Part shown: piece after piece, positions 45,272 through 55,517 of the stretch
How the letters are laid out: every line of letters begins with the position of its first letter
How positions within the stretch are numbered: position 1 is the stretch's first letter
Assembly: GCA_021647405.1 (NCBI GenBank)
Contig: JAKIUU010000001.1
Location: 102,625 to 166,624, forward strand
Reading direction: 5' to 3'
Length of the DNA: 64,000 nucleotides
From: Flavobacteriaceae bacterium
GTDB taxonomy: Bacteria; Bacteroidota; Bacteroidia; Flavobacteriales; Flavobacteriaceae
The notes under the pieces: model-generated
The model's input: only the letters and a program-made list of their open reading frames with translations
Told to the model about the DNA's origin: nothing
The model's database searches: none
Position numbers and translations under genes: made by a program

Positions 45272-46588
45272 TTATTCATCTTTCCAGTTAAGTCTGTCCA
45301 TCTGGTTGTATTGCCACGGTGCTGCATTGTTTTCTATATTCGTCATCATCATATTGAGTTCTTGTGGTGCTACCGATTGTTCCATAACCAAATAACGACG
45401 CATATCTAAGATTATAGACAAAGGGTCAATATTAACAGGACATTCTTCAACACAGGCATTACACGATGTACAGGCCCACAGTTCTTCGGGTGCTATATAA
45501 TCGTTTAACAGTTGCTTTTCGTCTGGTTTAAATTCTTTATTGGTATCAATATTACGGCCTACTTCTTCTAGCCTGTCGCGTGTTTTCATCATAATGGCGC
45601 GGGGCGATAATTCTTTACCGGTTATATTGGCTGGACATACTGAAGTACATCGGCCACATTCGGTACAGGTATAAGCATTGAGCAATTGTACCCAATTGAG
45701 ATCAAACACATCACTGGCGCCAAATTTTTCGGGTTCTGGCGCATCATCCGCAGGAGCGGCATAAGGATCGGCATCGGGATCCATCATTAATTTGACTTCA
45801 TTGGTAACAGATTCTAGGTTATTAAACTGTCCTTTAGGGTTTAAATTGGCAAAATAAGTGTTTGGAAATGCCAATAAAATATGCAGGTGTTTTGAATAAT
45901 ATAAATAGTTTAAAAAGATAAATATGCCTATTATATGTGTCCACCAAGCACCTCGCTCTAGCAGTTCTAAAGTGTGAATGTCTTGAGGTAACCAAGCAGC
46001 TATAAACTGACTCACAGGAAAACTTCCCGCATTAATATAGTGAGAAACACCAAGCTGTTGCAGACTGTAATCTGAGGCGTTCATCAGTAAAAATAAGCTC
46101 ATCAATACCATTTCGAAATACAAAATATTCAGTGCGTCATTTTTGGGCCAACTTGTCATTTCTTTATTCCAAAAACGTGGAATTTGAAGCACCATTCTGC
46201 GAATCCAAAAAATAACAACCGAAATAAAAACTAAAAAAGCCAGTATCTCAAAAGCGCCAATCAAAAAATTGTATAAACTTCCGGCAAAAGACAGTATCCT
46301 ATGCGTACCAAATATCCCGTCAATAATTATTTCGATAACTTCTATATTAATAATTATAAATCCCGCATACACCAAAATGTGTAGTATACCCGCAACTGGA
46401 CGTTTGACCATTTTTGATTGTCCCAAAGCAATTAATGCCATATTTTTCCATCGCGCTTTAGAATTATCAGAACGATTGACTGATTTACCAAGTTTAATAT
46501 TTCTAATAATCTTTTTGATATTCCTCACAAAAAAGCCAACTCCTGCTACAAGAAGTATGGCGAAAATTATATTTGGTAAGTAAGTCAT
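45272..46588 (-). CDS. Membrane 4Fe-4S dicluster protein, HdrC/E or NarI-like fusion
   Basis: 438 residues. The first ~260 have about five membrane helices with histidines (for instance GILHILVYAGFIII) placed as in b-type haem gamma subunits. The C-terminal part binds two 4Fe-4S clusters: CTECGRCTSVCP (about 313) and CTSCNACVEECP (about 374). With the CCG protein it makes a complete menaquinone-linked Fe-S oxidoreductase module, a recurrent arrangement in Bacteroidota whose electron donor, possibly ETF, is not established here. Confidence 0.88.
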   Translation of the reverse strand: MTYLPNIIFAILLVAGVGFFVRNIKKIIRNIKLGKSVNRSDNSKARWKNMALIALGQSKMVKRPVAGILHILVYAGFIIINIEVIEIIIDGIFGTHRILSFAGSLYNFLIGAFEILAFLVFISVVIFWIRRMVLQIPRFWNKEMTSWPKNDALNILYFEMVLMSLFLLMNASDYSLQQLGVSHYINAGSFPVSQFIAAWLPQDIHTLELLERGAWWTHIIGIFIFLNYLYYSKHLHILLAFPNTYFANLNPKGQFNNLESVTNEVKLMMDPDADPYAAPADDAPEPEKFGASDVFDLNWVQLLNAYTCTECGRCTSVCPANITGKELSPRAIMMKTRDRLEEVGRNIDTNKEFKPDEKQLLNDYIAPEELWACTSCNACVEECPVNIDPLSIILDMRRYLVMEQSVAPQELNMMMTNIENNAAPWQYNQMDRLNWKDE

Positions 46589-46615
46589 ATTGTAAATATT
46601 TTATTGATGTGTCGG

Positions 46616-47566
46616 TTATTTTATACTATCATTAGCTGTGTAAGTTTTGGATTTTTTACCAAATAACGAAAAGTGGACAAAGCGTTTTGGATGTAATTTC
46701 ATATCGCGCAACAGCGCTTCTAACTCTTTAGAAGCATTTGTAAAATTTTGATATAACTGGTTGTCATTTAGCAATTTTCCTGCACTACCCTTACCCGAAT
46801 TTATGTCGGTAAGTATTTGATCTAAATTGGCAATCGTTTTACGGAAATCGGTAATCGCTGTAGCAATATTGGCCTCTTTTAATGAATCTGTTAATTGTTT
46901 AAGATTTTGGGTAATCTCTTTTGAGTTTAGTAAAATTGCATCTAAATTAGACTGATTGCCAATAACTATTGAATCTATTGACTTAGATGTTTTTTCAAAA
47001 ACCAACAAAATATTTTTGAGACTCTTAATTGAAGCTTTAATATTATCCTCAGTCTTAACATCTAATATATTGTTTAAATTTTGCATTAGTGAATCTGTAT
47101 TGGTCAATAAACTTTGAAATTTAGATTGCAATGGGGCAACCTTTTCGTTGAGCAATTCAAATACACCTGGTTCTATTTCGCTTTTTAAGGTATCGCCACT
47201 AATAGATAATTCTCCTTCATAATCTGGAATAATAGATAGCGATTTTGTACCTATTAAATCGGAACTGTAAATTTTAGCAATACTTTTTTTAGAAAATTGG
47301 AAATCGTTATTTAAACTAAATGTAACAATGAGGTAACCTTTTTTTTGTGGATGAAATGAAATCTTGTCAATTTTACCCACTTTATATCCATTAATAGTTA
47401 CCAAACTTGAAGATACCAAGCCTTGTACATTTTTGTAAGTAGCATAAAAAACACGCTCTTTTTTAAAGATATTGTCATTTTTAATAAAGCTAAACCCCCA
47501 AATAAATAAGATAATGGTAATTATAGCAATTAAACCTGTCTTTAATTCTCTTGATAATTTTATCAT
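46616..47566 (-). CDS. MCE/MlaD-family lipid-transport protein
   Basis: 316 residues. One N-terminal helix (TGLIAIITIILFIWGFSFI), an MCE domain (about 38-118) with YKNVQGLVSSSLVTINGYKVG, then a long alpha-helical coiled tail (about 140-285). The domain forms hexameric rings that carry phospholipids across the periplasm. No MlaE/MlaF is present in this window. It lies between the Fe-S gene and the amidase, all minus strand. Confidence 0.92.
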   Translation of the reverse strand: MIKLSRELKTGLIAIITIILFIWGFSFIKNDNIFKKERVFYATYKNVQGLVSSSLVTINGYKVGKIDKISFHPQKKGYLIVTFSLNNDFQFSKKSIAKIYSSDLIGTKSLSIIPDYEGELSISGDTLKSEIEPGVFELLNEKVAPLQSKFQSLLTNTDSLMQNLNNILDVKTEDNIKASIKSLKNILLVFEKTSKSIDSIVIGNQSNLDAILLNSKEITQNLKQLTDSLKEANIATAITDFRKTIANLDQILTDINSGKGSAGKLLNDNQLYQNFTNASKELEALLRDMKLHPKRFVHFSLFGKKSKTYTANDSIK

Positions 47567-47621
47567 ACCTCCCTATTATACAGCAATAGTAGTGATTTTT
47601 TCACAAATAATATCTTGCTTT

Positions 47622-48770
47622 TTAATTAGATTTTAATGCTTTTTGAACACTGACTTTTCGCCCGTTTTTAAAAGCGACAATAAAAGCCGATTTGTAGCCT
47701 TTTTTTTGGGCTTTATATCTTAACGATTTAATTTTTGAATAACTTTGGGTAGCCCCCAAATAATACTTATAATAGGCGCCAACTTTTACACGTTCTACAT
47801 TTCTAAGCCCTTTAAAATTATAGGATTTTGGCGCTATTTTATTTGCGCCCGAAGCTATCTGTACTTTAAAAATAGCTTTTATATTTTTTTTGGTTTTGGA
47901 CTTTTCTTTTGTTGGGGCTTTTATTATTTGTGAAGGGGTATCTTCTTCAATTATTACCTCGTTTTGCACTAAATGCAATTTGTACTTTTTTAATGCTTTA
48001 ACAATGGCTTTGGCAATTTTTATCTGGCCCGCTTTAGAATTTAAAAAATCTTCTTCTTTTTTATTCGATAAAAACCCAACTTCTACCAAGACGCTTGGCA
48101 TATAAGTTTGGTGTAAAACTATCAGTCCCGCTTGTTTCACACCTCTACTTAAGCGATTTGCATCATTTTTAAAAGCCTTTTCTACCAATTGTGCCAACTC
48201 AATACTCTTGTCTAAATACTCCTCTTGCATTAAGGTTAAACCGATAATAGATTCGGGGGAATTAGGATCGTATTGGTAATGCTTTTCGTGGTCTTTTTCT
48301 AATAAAATCACACTATTTTCACGCTTGGCAACTTCAAGATTGGTTTTGTTTCTGTGAACTCCTAATACAAATGTCTCAGTTCCATGAGCGCTATTGCCAA
48401 ATGAATTGCAGTGAATTGACACAAATAAATCGGCATCTGATTCATTGGCTACCTTGGCGCGTTTCCATAAATCTGGATACACATCTTTTGTTCTGGTGTA
48501 TAGAACTGTTATACCTGTTGTTTTATCAGACAGCATCTTACCAACTCTAAGAGTGATGTCTAAAGCAATGTCTTTTTCGTGTTTCTTATATCGTTTGGTT
48601 CCTAAATTCCCTGGATCTTTTCCACCATGACCTGCATCTAAAACAATGGTGAAGTTTTTTTGTTGCGCTTCTAAATTTGTTAGATTAAAAAATAAAAAAA
48701 CATTTAATCCTATAAATAACGTATATTTAAAAAACGTGTTTTTCAATAAAAAATAATTAAAATTCAACAT
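47622..48770 (-). CDS. N-acetylmuramoyl-L-alanine amidase with SPOR-like C-terminal domain
   Basis: 382 residues. A signal/anchor helix ends near LEAQQ (residue 36). Amidase_3 domain: VLDAGHGGKDPGN (zinc His, about 46), ARVAN-like SDADLFVSIHCNSFG (zinc His, about 121) and VLVEVGFLSNKKEE (catalytic Glu, about 232). Residues about 300-380 repeat FKVQIASGANKI- and GAYYKYYLGATQS-type strands, a SPOR-like peptidoglycan-binding fold. It cleaves the stem peptide from glycan in cell separation. Divergent from lptD, 175 bp away. Confidence 0.93.
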   Translation of the reverse strand: MLNFNYFLLKNTFFKYTLFIGLNVFLFFNLTNLEAQQKNFTIVLDAGHGGKDPGNLGTKRYKKHEKDIALDITLRVGKMLSDKTTGITVLYTRTKDVYPDLWKRAKVANESDADLFVSIHCNSFGNSAHGTETFVLGVHRNKTNLEVAKRENSVILLEKDHEKHYQYDPNSPESIIGLTLMQEEYLDKSIELAQLVEKAFKNDANRLSRGVKQAGLIVLHQTYMPSVLVEVGFLSNKKEEDFLNSKAGQIKIAKAIVKALKKYKLHLVQNEVIIEEDTPSQIIKAPTKEKSKTKKNIKAIFKVQIASGANKIAPKSYNFKGLRNVERVKVGAYYKYYLGATQSYSKIKSLRYKAQKKGYKSAFIVAFKNGRKVSVQKALKSN

Positions 48771-48945
48771 CTATTACCAAAACTTAACAACTAAAATATC
48801 TCTCTTTATTTAGCAAAAATTTAAGTTTACTCAAAAAAAATATATGTATGTTTGTCTTGTTATTTTAAGTTGTAAAAATATTAAAATCTATCAGCCAAAA
48901 TAACAATTCTATCTCTTAGATAGAGCAAAAATACTATTAAAAGCG

Positions 48946-51564
48946 TTGGATACAAATTTTAACAACATACATTTAACACTACTTGTTTTTCTTTTGGGCA
49001 CTCTTTTAAGTTTCTCGCAAAGAAATATCAAAAAAGACACTCTAAAAACAGTGGCCAAAGACGAATTGATATTGGCTAAAGATTCTATGGCAACAGACAG
49101 TATTGCCAAACCCAAAGATATACTAGAAGCTATTATTAAGCGTAATGCTGTAGATTACGAAATAAATGATTACATCAAAAACACCGCAACTTTGGTCAAT
49201 AAAGCCGAAATTCATTACAAAGAAATTATCTTAAAAGCGGGCATCATAAATATTGATTACAAAAACAATCTGGTCTTTGCAAAAGGAATTGTTGACAGTA
49301 TTGGAGAATACACCCAACTGCCCGAATTTAAACAAGGTTCTCAGGAATCTAATCAAGACTCTTTGTTGTATAATTTCAAAACCGAAAAAGCCGTTATTTG
49401 GGGTTTACACACAGAGCAACAGGGTGTTATTATTACAGGCGTTCAATCTAAAAAGGTAAACGACTCTACGCATTATATTAAACGTGCCCGCTTTACGACC
49501 TCGCCTAAGAAAAAACCCGACTATTACATTCAAACAAACAAAGTAAAAATTGTACCTGGTAAAAAAGTGATTGCAGGGCTCAGTAATTTGGTAATTGCCG
49601 ATGTGCCAACACCTCTTTTTTTACCTTTTGCTTATTTTCCTATTACACATGGTCGTGCCTCGGGCATATTGTTTCCCACATGGGGGCAAAATAGCAATCA
49701 GGGTTATTTTTTACAAAATGGTGGTTATTACTTTTCCGTAAACGACTATTTTGATTTGGCCTTAATAGGCGATATTTACACAAACGGAAGCTGGGGTTTT
49801 AGGGCCGAAACCAACTACGCCAAACGCTATCGGTTTACTGGAAATTTGAGTATGCGTTTTGAAAATTTGATTAATAGCGAACGTGGTTTTCCTGATTATA
49901 GCAGGGCCAGTAATTTTAATATCCGTTGGACACACACGCAAGATTCACATGCCAGCCCAAATTCACGTTTTTCGGCTTCAGTAAACTTTGGTAGCAGTCA
50001 GTTTTTTAGACAGTCTTTAAACGAACTCAGTACCCCTCTCTTTTTAACAAATACTTTTAATTCGTCTATCTCGTACAGTAAAAAATTTGTGGGAACGCCT
50101 TTCAATATGACTTCTTCTATCACATTGGCACAAAATACCAATACTAAAATAATTGACATGTCTTTCCCTTCTCTTCAGGTTAGTATGGATCGTGTTTACC
50201 CTTTTGCACCTAAAAATGGCCCTAAAAAGAATCCATTACAAAAAATGGGGCTAACCTACAATTTAAGAGCCGACTATCGCATTAGCACCAACGACGAGAA
50301 CTTCTTTAAAAAAGCCATGTTTGACAATGCCCGTTCTGGCGTTCAACACAACCTATCTGCCAGTACCAATTTAAAATTGTTAAAATATTTTACAGTATCG
50401 CCTAACGCTTCATTAAAAGAAGTTTGGTATTTTGACCGCATTAATAAGCGTTATGACGACACTTTAAATGAAGTTGTAACCGATACGCTTAGCGGGTTTA
50501 ATTCGTTTAAAGATTATAGGGCATCGCTTTCTGTTAGCACCACTGTATATGGTACTTATAATTTTAAAAAAGGCCGTTTAAAAGCCATCCGACACGTTAT
50601 AAGACCTTCTATTTCATTTGGCTACAAACCCGACTTTAGCTACTACTACGAAAATTTTCAAGCCAGTGCTGACCCTACAGACATCCAAGAATACAATCCG
50701 TTTCAAAATGGCATTTATGGGAGCCCTTCAAGAGGGCTATCAGAAAGTATTGGTATTTCAATAAACAGTTCTATTGAAGCCAAAGTTATGCCTAAAGATT
50801 CTTTAGATGGCAAACCTAAAAAAATAACTCTTTTAAACAACTTGAATTTTTCTACAAATTACAATATGGCGGCCGATTCGTTAAAGTGGAGTCCTGTTTC
50901 TATGAACGCCGGCACACAAATACTAAACAAAAAACTCAATATAAATTTAAATGCCACTTTAGATCCTTATGCTATTGATGCCAATGGCAATAGATTTAAT
51001 AAATTTAATATAAATAATGGCGGTGGATTATTTAGACTTACCAATGCTAACATGTCTATGAGTTATGCTATTTCTAGTGACTTTCTTTCAAAAGACAAGC
51101 CTAAAACAAAAGCCAAATCACAACAAAACGACAGCTTTTTTGGAAAAGATATAAACAGTTCAGATGGTAAAGATGATGGCGACAATACCAAAAAAGTTGA
51201 GAAAAAAACAGCCAAAATTTATGCGGCTACAATACCTTGGAAGTTTAGTTTGAGGTACGCTTTAAATTACAGCAATTCTAGAGGCCAAAAAGAAATCACA
51301 TCACAATCTATCCAACTTACGGGAAATATGGAATTAACACCCAAATTTACTGTTGGCATATCTTCTGGATATGATTTTAAAAATAAAGGTATTACCTATA
51401 CCCAATTGCGTTTTGCACGCGATTTAGACAGTTGGAAATTGTCCTTTAATTGGGTACCTATTGGCAATAGAAGCACTTATTATTTTTATATAGGTGTAAA
51501 ATCATCCGTATTTAGTGATTTAAAATGGGACAAACGCAAAGTACCAGACAGAAGATTATTTTAA
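48946..51564 (+). CDS. lptD: LPS-assembly protein LptD
   Basis: 872 residues. The frame has no ATG before the domain; TTG at 48946 is the first usable start, and the residues behind it (NIHLTLLVFLLGTLLSFSQ) form a signal peptide, so TTG is my choice. An OstA-like beta-jellyroll follows (KAEIHYKEIILKAGIINIDY, about 82-150), then LPFAYFPITHGRASGILFPT (about 226) and a large C-terminal barrel. A Gly/Asp/Lys-rich insert near residues 725-755 is probably a surface loop. It inserts LPS in the outer leaflet. Followed closely by the RidA gene. Confidence 0.92.
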   Translation: MDTNFNNIHLTLLVFLLGTLLSFSQRNIKKDTLKTVAKDELILAKDSMATDSIAKPKDILEAIIKRNAVDYEINDYIKNTATLVNKAEIHYKEIILKAGIINIDYKNNLVFAKGIVDSIGEYTQLPEFKQGSQESNQDSLLYNFKTEKAVIWGLHTEQQGVIITGVQSKKVNDSTHYIKRARFTTSPKKKPDYYIQTNKVKIVPGKKVIAGLSNLVIADVPTPLFLPFAYFPITHGRASGILFPTWGQNSNQGYFLQNGGYYFSVNDYFDLALIGDIYTNGSWGFRAETNYAKRYRFTGNLSMRFENLINSERGFPDYSRASNFNIRWTHTQDSHASPNSRFSASVNFGSSQFFRQSLNELSTPLFLTNTFNSSISYSKKFVGTPFNMTSSITLAQNTNTKIIDMSFPSLQVSMDRVYPFAPKNGPKKNPLQKMGLTYNLRADYRISTNDENFFKKAMFDNARSGVQHNLSASTNLKLLKYFTVSPNASLKEVWYFDRINKRYDDTLNEVVTDTLSGFNSFKDYRASLSVSTTVYGTYNFKKGRLKAIRHVIRPSISFGYKPDFSYYYENFQASADPTDIQEYNPFQNGIYGSPSRGLSESIGISINSSIEAKVMPKDSLDGKPKKITLLNNLNFSTNYNMAADSLKWSPVSMNAGTQILNKKLNINLNATLDPYAIDANGNRFNKFNINNGGGLFRLTNANMSMSYAISSDFLSKDKPKTKAKSQQNDSFFGKDINSSDGKDDGDNTKKVEKKTAKIYAATIPWKFSLRYALNYSNSRGQKEITSQSIQLTGNMELTPKFTVGISSGYDFKNKGITYTQLRFARDLDSWKLSFNWVPIGNRSTYYFYIGVKSSVFSDLKWDKRKVPDRRLF

Positions 51565-51575
51565 AATAAAAAATT

Positions 51576-51956
51576 ATGAAAAAAATTATTTCAAGCGCCA
51601 AAGCCCCAGCACCTATTGGCCCGTATAATCAAGCCGTTTTAAGCGGAAATACGCTCTTTATATCTGGACAAATTGCTTTTAACAATGCCACACAATCTTT
51701 CGAAACTGCCAATATTAAGGAAGAAACCGACAGGGTAATGCAAAATTTAAAAGCCATTCTTTTTGAGGCTGGTTTTACCTTTGAGAATGTAGTTAAAACG
51801 AGTATTTTTATTAAAAATATGGATGATTTTGCCGCAATTAACAAAATATACGGTTCTTACTTTAACTCAGAAACAGCCCCTGCTAGAGAAACTGTTGAGG
51901 TGGCCAGACTGCCCAAAGATGTAAACGTAGAAATTTCTTTAATTGCAATGCACTAG
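51576..51956 (+). CDS. RidA-family enamine/imine deaminase
   Basis: 126 residues, the size of a RidA subunit. Conserved segments: SSAKAPAPIGPYNQAVLSGNT at the start (given in pieces here: APAPIGPYNQAV), LFISGQIAFN, and the active-site region ESAPARETVEV-like ETAPARETVEVARLP with the substrate-binding Arg and NVEISLIA at the end. It hydrolyses reactive enamines from PLP enzymes. Eleven bp after lptD, so read from the same message. Confidence 0.93.
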   Translation: MKKIISSAKAPAPIGPYNQAVLSGNTLFISGQIAFNNATQSFETANIKEETDRVMQNLKAILFEAGFTFENVVKTSIFIKNMDDFAAINKIYGSYFNSETAPARETVEVARLPKDVNVEISLIAMH

Positions 51957-51960
51957 TTTT

Positions 51961-52326
51961 TTATCGCAAGCCTTTCATCAACAATTCGGCTGTAGCTGGA
52001 TTTGTGGCCAGAGGAATGTCGTGAACATCGCACAAACGCATTAACATAGAAATATCTGGCTCGTGGGGGTGCTTTTCTAAAGGGTCTCTAAAAAAGAATA
52101 CCATGGCTATTTCTCCCTCAGCCACCAATGAAGCTATTTGTGCATCGCCTCCATAAGGACCCGATAAAAACTTTTTGACTTTTAAACCTGCCTTTTCTGC
52201 TTTTGTGCCTGTTGTACCAGTGGCCACAAGCTCAATCTTTTTGTTATTTAAAATGGCCTTATTTTCTTGTAGAAACTGTACCATTTCGGCTTTCTTACCA
52301 TCGTGAGCTATAATTGCTATTTTCAT
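51961..52326 (-). CDS. mgsA: Methylglyoxal synthase
   Basis: 121 residues, slightly short for the family (about 150). IAHDGKK at the start, ATGTTGTKAEKAGLKV (phosphate loop, about 36), GPYGGDAQIASLVAEG with the catalytic Asp, and FFRDPLEKHPHEPDI are fully conserved. It turns dihydroxyacetone phosphate into methylglyoxal and phosphate. It is coupled to the BadF-type kinase gene (1-bp gap). Confidence 0.96.
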   Translation of the reverse strand: MKIAIIAHDGKKAEMVQFLQENKAILNNKKIELVATGTTGTKAEKAGLKVKKFLSGPYGGDAQIASLVAEGEIAMVFFFRDPLEKHPHEPDISMLMRLCDVHDIPLATNPATAELLMKGLR

Positions 52327-52327
52327 A

Positions 52328-53176
52328 TTAAGTCACTTTAAAATGCTTTTTCACCAATCCCCTTATGGGATGTCTTTCAATGACCCCCAAAGTTAAGTTA
52401 TATTCTTTTAATACTTCGGCAATTTCATTTCTTAAAAAGTAAGCAATTGAACCTACAAAATGAATGGGCAATTCGCTTGCTTTTTCATACTGAAAAACTT
52501 GATTTTCTACGAATAAGCGCAGGCCTTTTTTAATCAATTCTTGATGGTAAGTATGCGCTTTATAATCTACCATAAAATGGCCAAAACATGCCAAATATGT
52601 ATTTGGATTTGACTTTCTATAGAGGTTTTCTTTAATAAAATCGGCATCGAGATTAAACCTTTCTTCAAACTTATCTGCAAGGTCTTTGGGCATTTTTCCA
52701 AAGTAATAATCTCTTAATAATTGTTTGCCATAATAATTACCACTGGCATCATCCATAATGATATAGCCTAAAGACACTATCTTTTGATGTATTGTTTCTC
52801 CGTCAAAATAACTACAATTAGAGCCTGTTCCTAAAATGCAAACAATGGCAGGTTTTTTATCGGCTGTAGCGTAAACGGCAACGGCTGTATCTTCTTTAAT
52901 TGTAATTTTTGCATTTGTAAAGATAGATTCTAAAACACTTAATAAGATTGATGTTGGCGCTTCAGTACCACATCCGGCTCCAAAAAAATTAACCTTCTCT
53001 ATTTTGCCTTTTATTGCGACTAATTCTTTATTCGAAAAAATACGTTCTTCTAGCAATTCTTTAGGAAAAACAGCCGGATTTAAACCTTCTGTTCTTAAAG
53101 AATATAACTCTTCGCCCGCTTTAGATAAAACCAACCAATTGGTCTTTGTAGAACCACTATCTGCAATTATTATCAT
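52328..53176 (-). CDS. BadF/BadG-type sugar kinase, N-acetylglucosamine kinase-like
   Basis: 282 residues of the ASKHA fold. Phosphate-1 IADSGSTKTNWLVL at the N-terminus, GAGCGTEA, and phosphate-2 VCILGTGSNCSYFDG near residue 110 followed by GYIIMDDASGNYYGKQLL. This matches the N-acetylglucosamine kinase group common in Bacteroidota, which recycles cell-wall amino sugars. Co-directional with mgsA. Confidence 0.88.
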   Translation of the reverse strand: MIIIADSGSTKTNWLVLSKAGEELYSLRTEGLNPAVFPKELLEERIFSNKELVAIKGKIEKVNFFGAGCGTEAPTSILLSVLESIFTNAKITIKEDTAVAVYATADKKPAIVCILGTGSNCSYFDGETIHQKIVSLGYIIMDDASGNYYGKQLLRDYYFGKMPKDLADKFEERFNLDADFIKENLYRKSNPNTYLACFGHFMVDYKAHTYHQELIKKGLRLFVENQVFQYEKASELPIHFVGSIAYFLRNEIAEVLKEYNLTLGVIERHPIRGLVKKHFKVT

Positions 53177-53265
53177 CCGTAAAAAATTAAAAAAACAAAT
53201 ATAACGAATAGCCTAAAGTAAAACAGCTTATAGAAAATATATTCACTAAACCGATTTCTTAATTT

Positions 53266-55353
53266 TTAACTAATATTAGACCAAAGGGTTGCATTTTTAA
53301 TTTTTTCTAAATAAGCAGCCCTAATAAATCTGTTTGTTTGATTAATAAGGTTTGGGTCATCCTTCAAAATCTCCATTGCTTTTTGACGTGCCAATTTTAA
53401 AAGAGAAGCATCTTTAATTATATCGGCTATCTTAAGGTCTAAAACACCGCTTTGTTGTGTGCCCATCAAATTGCCTGGCCCTCTTAATTTTAAATCTACT
53501 TCTGCAATATCAAACCCATCACTGTTTTCAACCATTGTTTTTAGCCGAACTTTGGCATCGTCAGACAATTTATTTCCAGACATCAAAATGCAATAGCTTT
53601 GTGTATTACCTCTACCCACACGACCTCTTAATTGGTGTAATTGCGAGAGGCCAAAACGTTCGGCACTTTCAATAACCATAACACTGGCATTTGGCACATC
53701 TACACCAACTTCTATAACTGTTGTGGCCACCATTATATTTGTTTCTCCCTTAACAAAACGCTGCATTTCATAATCTTTAGCCTCAGGTTTCATCTTGCCA
53801 TGCATGATGCTTATTTGATATTCTGGCATTTGAAAATAACGTGACAAACTCTCATAACCATCCATTAAATCTTTATAATCCATTTGTTCTGATTCTTGAA
53901 TAAGTGGATAAACAACGTATACCTGATGCCCTTTGGCTATTTCTTCTTTTAAAAACTTAAAGACTTTTAGCCTGTTGTTATCAAATCTGTGTGCTGTTTT
54001 AACTGATTTTCTGCCTGGTGGCAATTCATCAATTACAGAGATATCTAAATCGCCATAAACACTCATGGCCAAAGTACGCGGAATTGGTGTGGCCGTCATT
54101 ACCAAAATATGTGGTGGAATTTTATTTTTTAACCACATTTTTGACCGCTGGGCAACTCCAAACCGATGTTGCTCATCAATAATGGCAAAACCCAAATTTT
54201 TAAAAATTACCTTATCTTCTAAAACGGCATGTGTGCCAATTAAAACTTTAAGATTTCCCTCTTTTAAATCTTTAAAAATTATTGTGCGCTCTTTGGTTTT
54301 TGTTGAACCTGTTAATAATGCCACACTTGTTTTTAGTGGGTTTAAGAATTCTTTTACAGCATTGTAATGTTGTTTTGCTAAAATTTCTGTAGGGGCTATA
54401 AAAGCGGCTTGAAAACCATTATCAATTGCCAATAAAATAGTTAAGACAGCAACTATGGTCTTACCTGAGCCTACATCGCCTTGCAAAAGTCTGTTCATTT
54501 GTGCCCCTGTTGCCAAATCTTTACGGATTTCTTTTACAACTTTTTTTTGAGCTCCCGTTAAATCAAAAGGCAGATAATTATTATAAAAATTTGTAAAATT
54601 TTCACCCACTTTATCAAATATAAAGCCTTTAAATTTCTTCTTATGATTTATTTTTTGCCTGAGTAATTGCAACTGAATAAAAAAGAATTCTTCAAATTTT
54701 AAACGCTTTTGGGCCTTTGACAATAAGGCTTGATTGATAGGAAAATGAATATTAAAAAGGGCTTCTTTTTTAGAGATAAGTTTTAATTCGTCTAATAAAT
54801 TAGGCGATAGTGTTTCTTTAATTGGTTTTTTCTCTGTAAAAAGTTGCTTAATCAATTTAATAAAAGTGCGGTTATTTAATCCTTTGGCTATTAACTTTTC
54901 TGACGAGGGATATACGGGTTGCATTTTAGTCTGAACGCCTTTTTTATAATCAGAATATAATTCTAAATCGGGATGAGGCATACTTGGCATGCTATTAAAC
55001 CAATTTAGTTTGCCAAAAATAACATAAGGTACATTCAGTTTTAAATTAGATTTAATCCATTTAACCCCTTTAAACCAAACCAAATCCATTGTGTTTTCCC
55101 CATCAGAAAATTTGGCAACCAAACGGCTTCCTCTTTTTTGAGCTACAGAATTAAAGGAAATTATTTTCCCAACCAATTGCACTTCGGCTGAATTTTGTTG
55201 CAAGTCTTTTATCTTATAAAATTGTGACCTGTCAATATACCTAAACGGATAAAAGTCAAGTAAATCACCAAAGGTTTCTATCCTTAATTCTGATTTCAAA
55301 ACACTGGCTTTAATTGGCCCTACGCCTTTTAAATAAGCTATTGGTGCGTTCAA
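53266..55353 (-). CDS. recG: ATP-dependent DNA helicase RecG
   Basis: 695 residues. The N-terminal wedge/OB domain (about 60-170; AEVQLVGKIISFNSVAQKRG) leads to helicase motif I LLQGDVGSGKTIVA near residue 294, motif II IDEQHRFGVAQR near 393, and motif VI LHQLRGRVGRG near 570. A TRG-like region is at the end. It remodels stalled forks and Holliday junctions. Divergent from the fibre locus. Confidence 0.97.
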   Translation of the reverse strand: MNAPIAYLKGVGPIKASVLKSELRIETFGDLLDFYPFRYIDRSQFYKIKDLQQNSAEVQLVGKIISFNSVAQKRGSRLVAKFSDGENTMDLVWFKGVKWIKSNLKLNVPYVIFGKLNWFNSMPSMPHPDLELYSDYKKGVQTKMQPVYPSSEKLIAKGLNNRTFIKLIKQLFTEKKPIKETLSPNLLDELKLISKKEALFNIHFPINQALLSKAQKRLKFEEFFFIQLQLLRQKINHKKKFKGFIFDKVGENFTNFYNNYLPFDLTGAQKKVVKEIRKDLATGAQMNRLLQGDVGSGKTIVAVLTILLAIDNGFQAAFIAPTEILAKQHYNAVKEFLNPLKTSVALLTGSTKTKERTIIFKDLKEGNLKVLIGTHAVLEDKVIFKNLGFAIIDEQHRFGVAQRSKMWLKNKIPPHILVMTATPIPRTLAMSVYGDLDISVIDELPPGRKSVKTAHRFDNNRLKVFKFLKEEIAKGHQVYVVYPLIQESEQMDYKDLMDGYESLSRYFQMPEYQISIMHGKMKPEAKDYEMQRFVKGETNIMVATTVIEVGVDVPNASVMVIESAERFGLSQLHQLRGRVGRGNTQSYCILMSGNKLSDDAKVRLKTMVENSDGFDIAEVDLKLRGPGNLMGTQQSGVLDLKIADIIKDASLLKLARQKAMEILKDDPNLINQTNRFIRAAYLEKIKNATLWSNIS

Positions 55354-55450
55354 ATTATTCTCTAATTAAAATTAGATTACGAATATAATGATTAAAATAT
55401 TTACAATTTCAGCAGATCAATAATTTAGAAAAAAAACAACATATTTTTTT

Positions 55451-55478
55451 TTGATTTTTAAAAAATAATGTAACTTGC
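55451..55478 (+). promoter_or_regulatory. Candidate promoter of the fibre locus
   Basis: TTG at 55451-55453, 17-bp spacer, TAACTTGC at 55471-55478 (one mismatch to TAnnTTTG), 40 bp before the first ATG. It is the only pattern of this kind in the 164-bp divergent gap. Confidence 0.45.
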
Positions 55479-55517
55479 GACTGATATATTAATTCCCCTT
55501 ATATATTTATTGACTTT

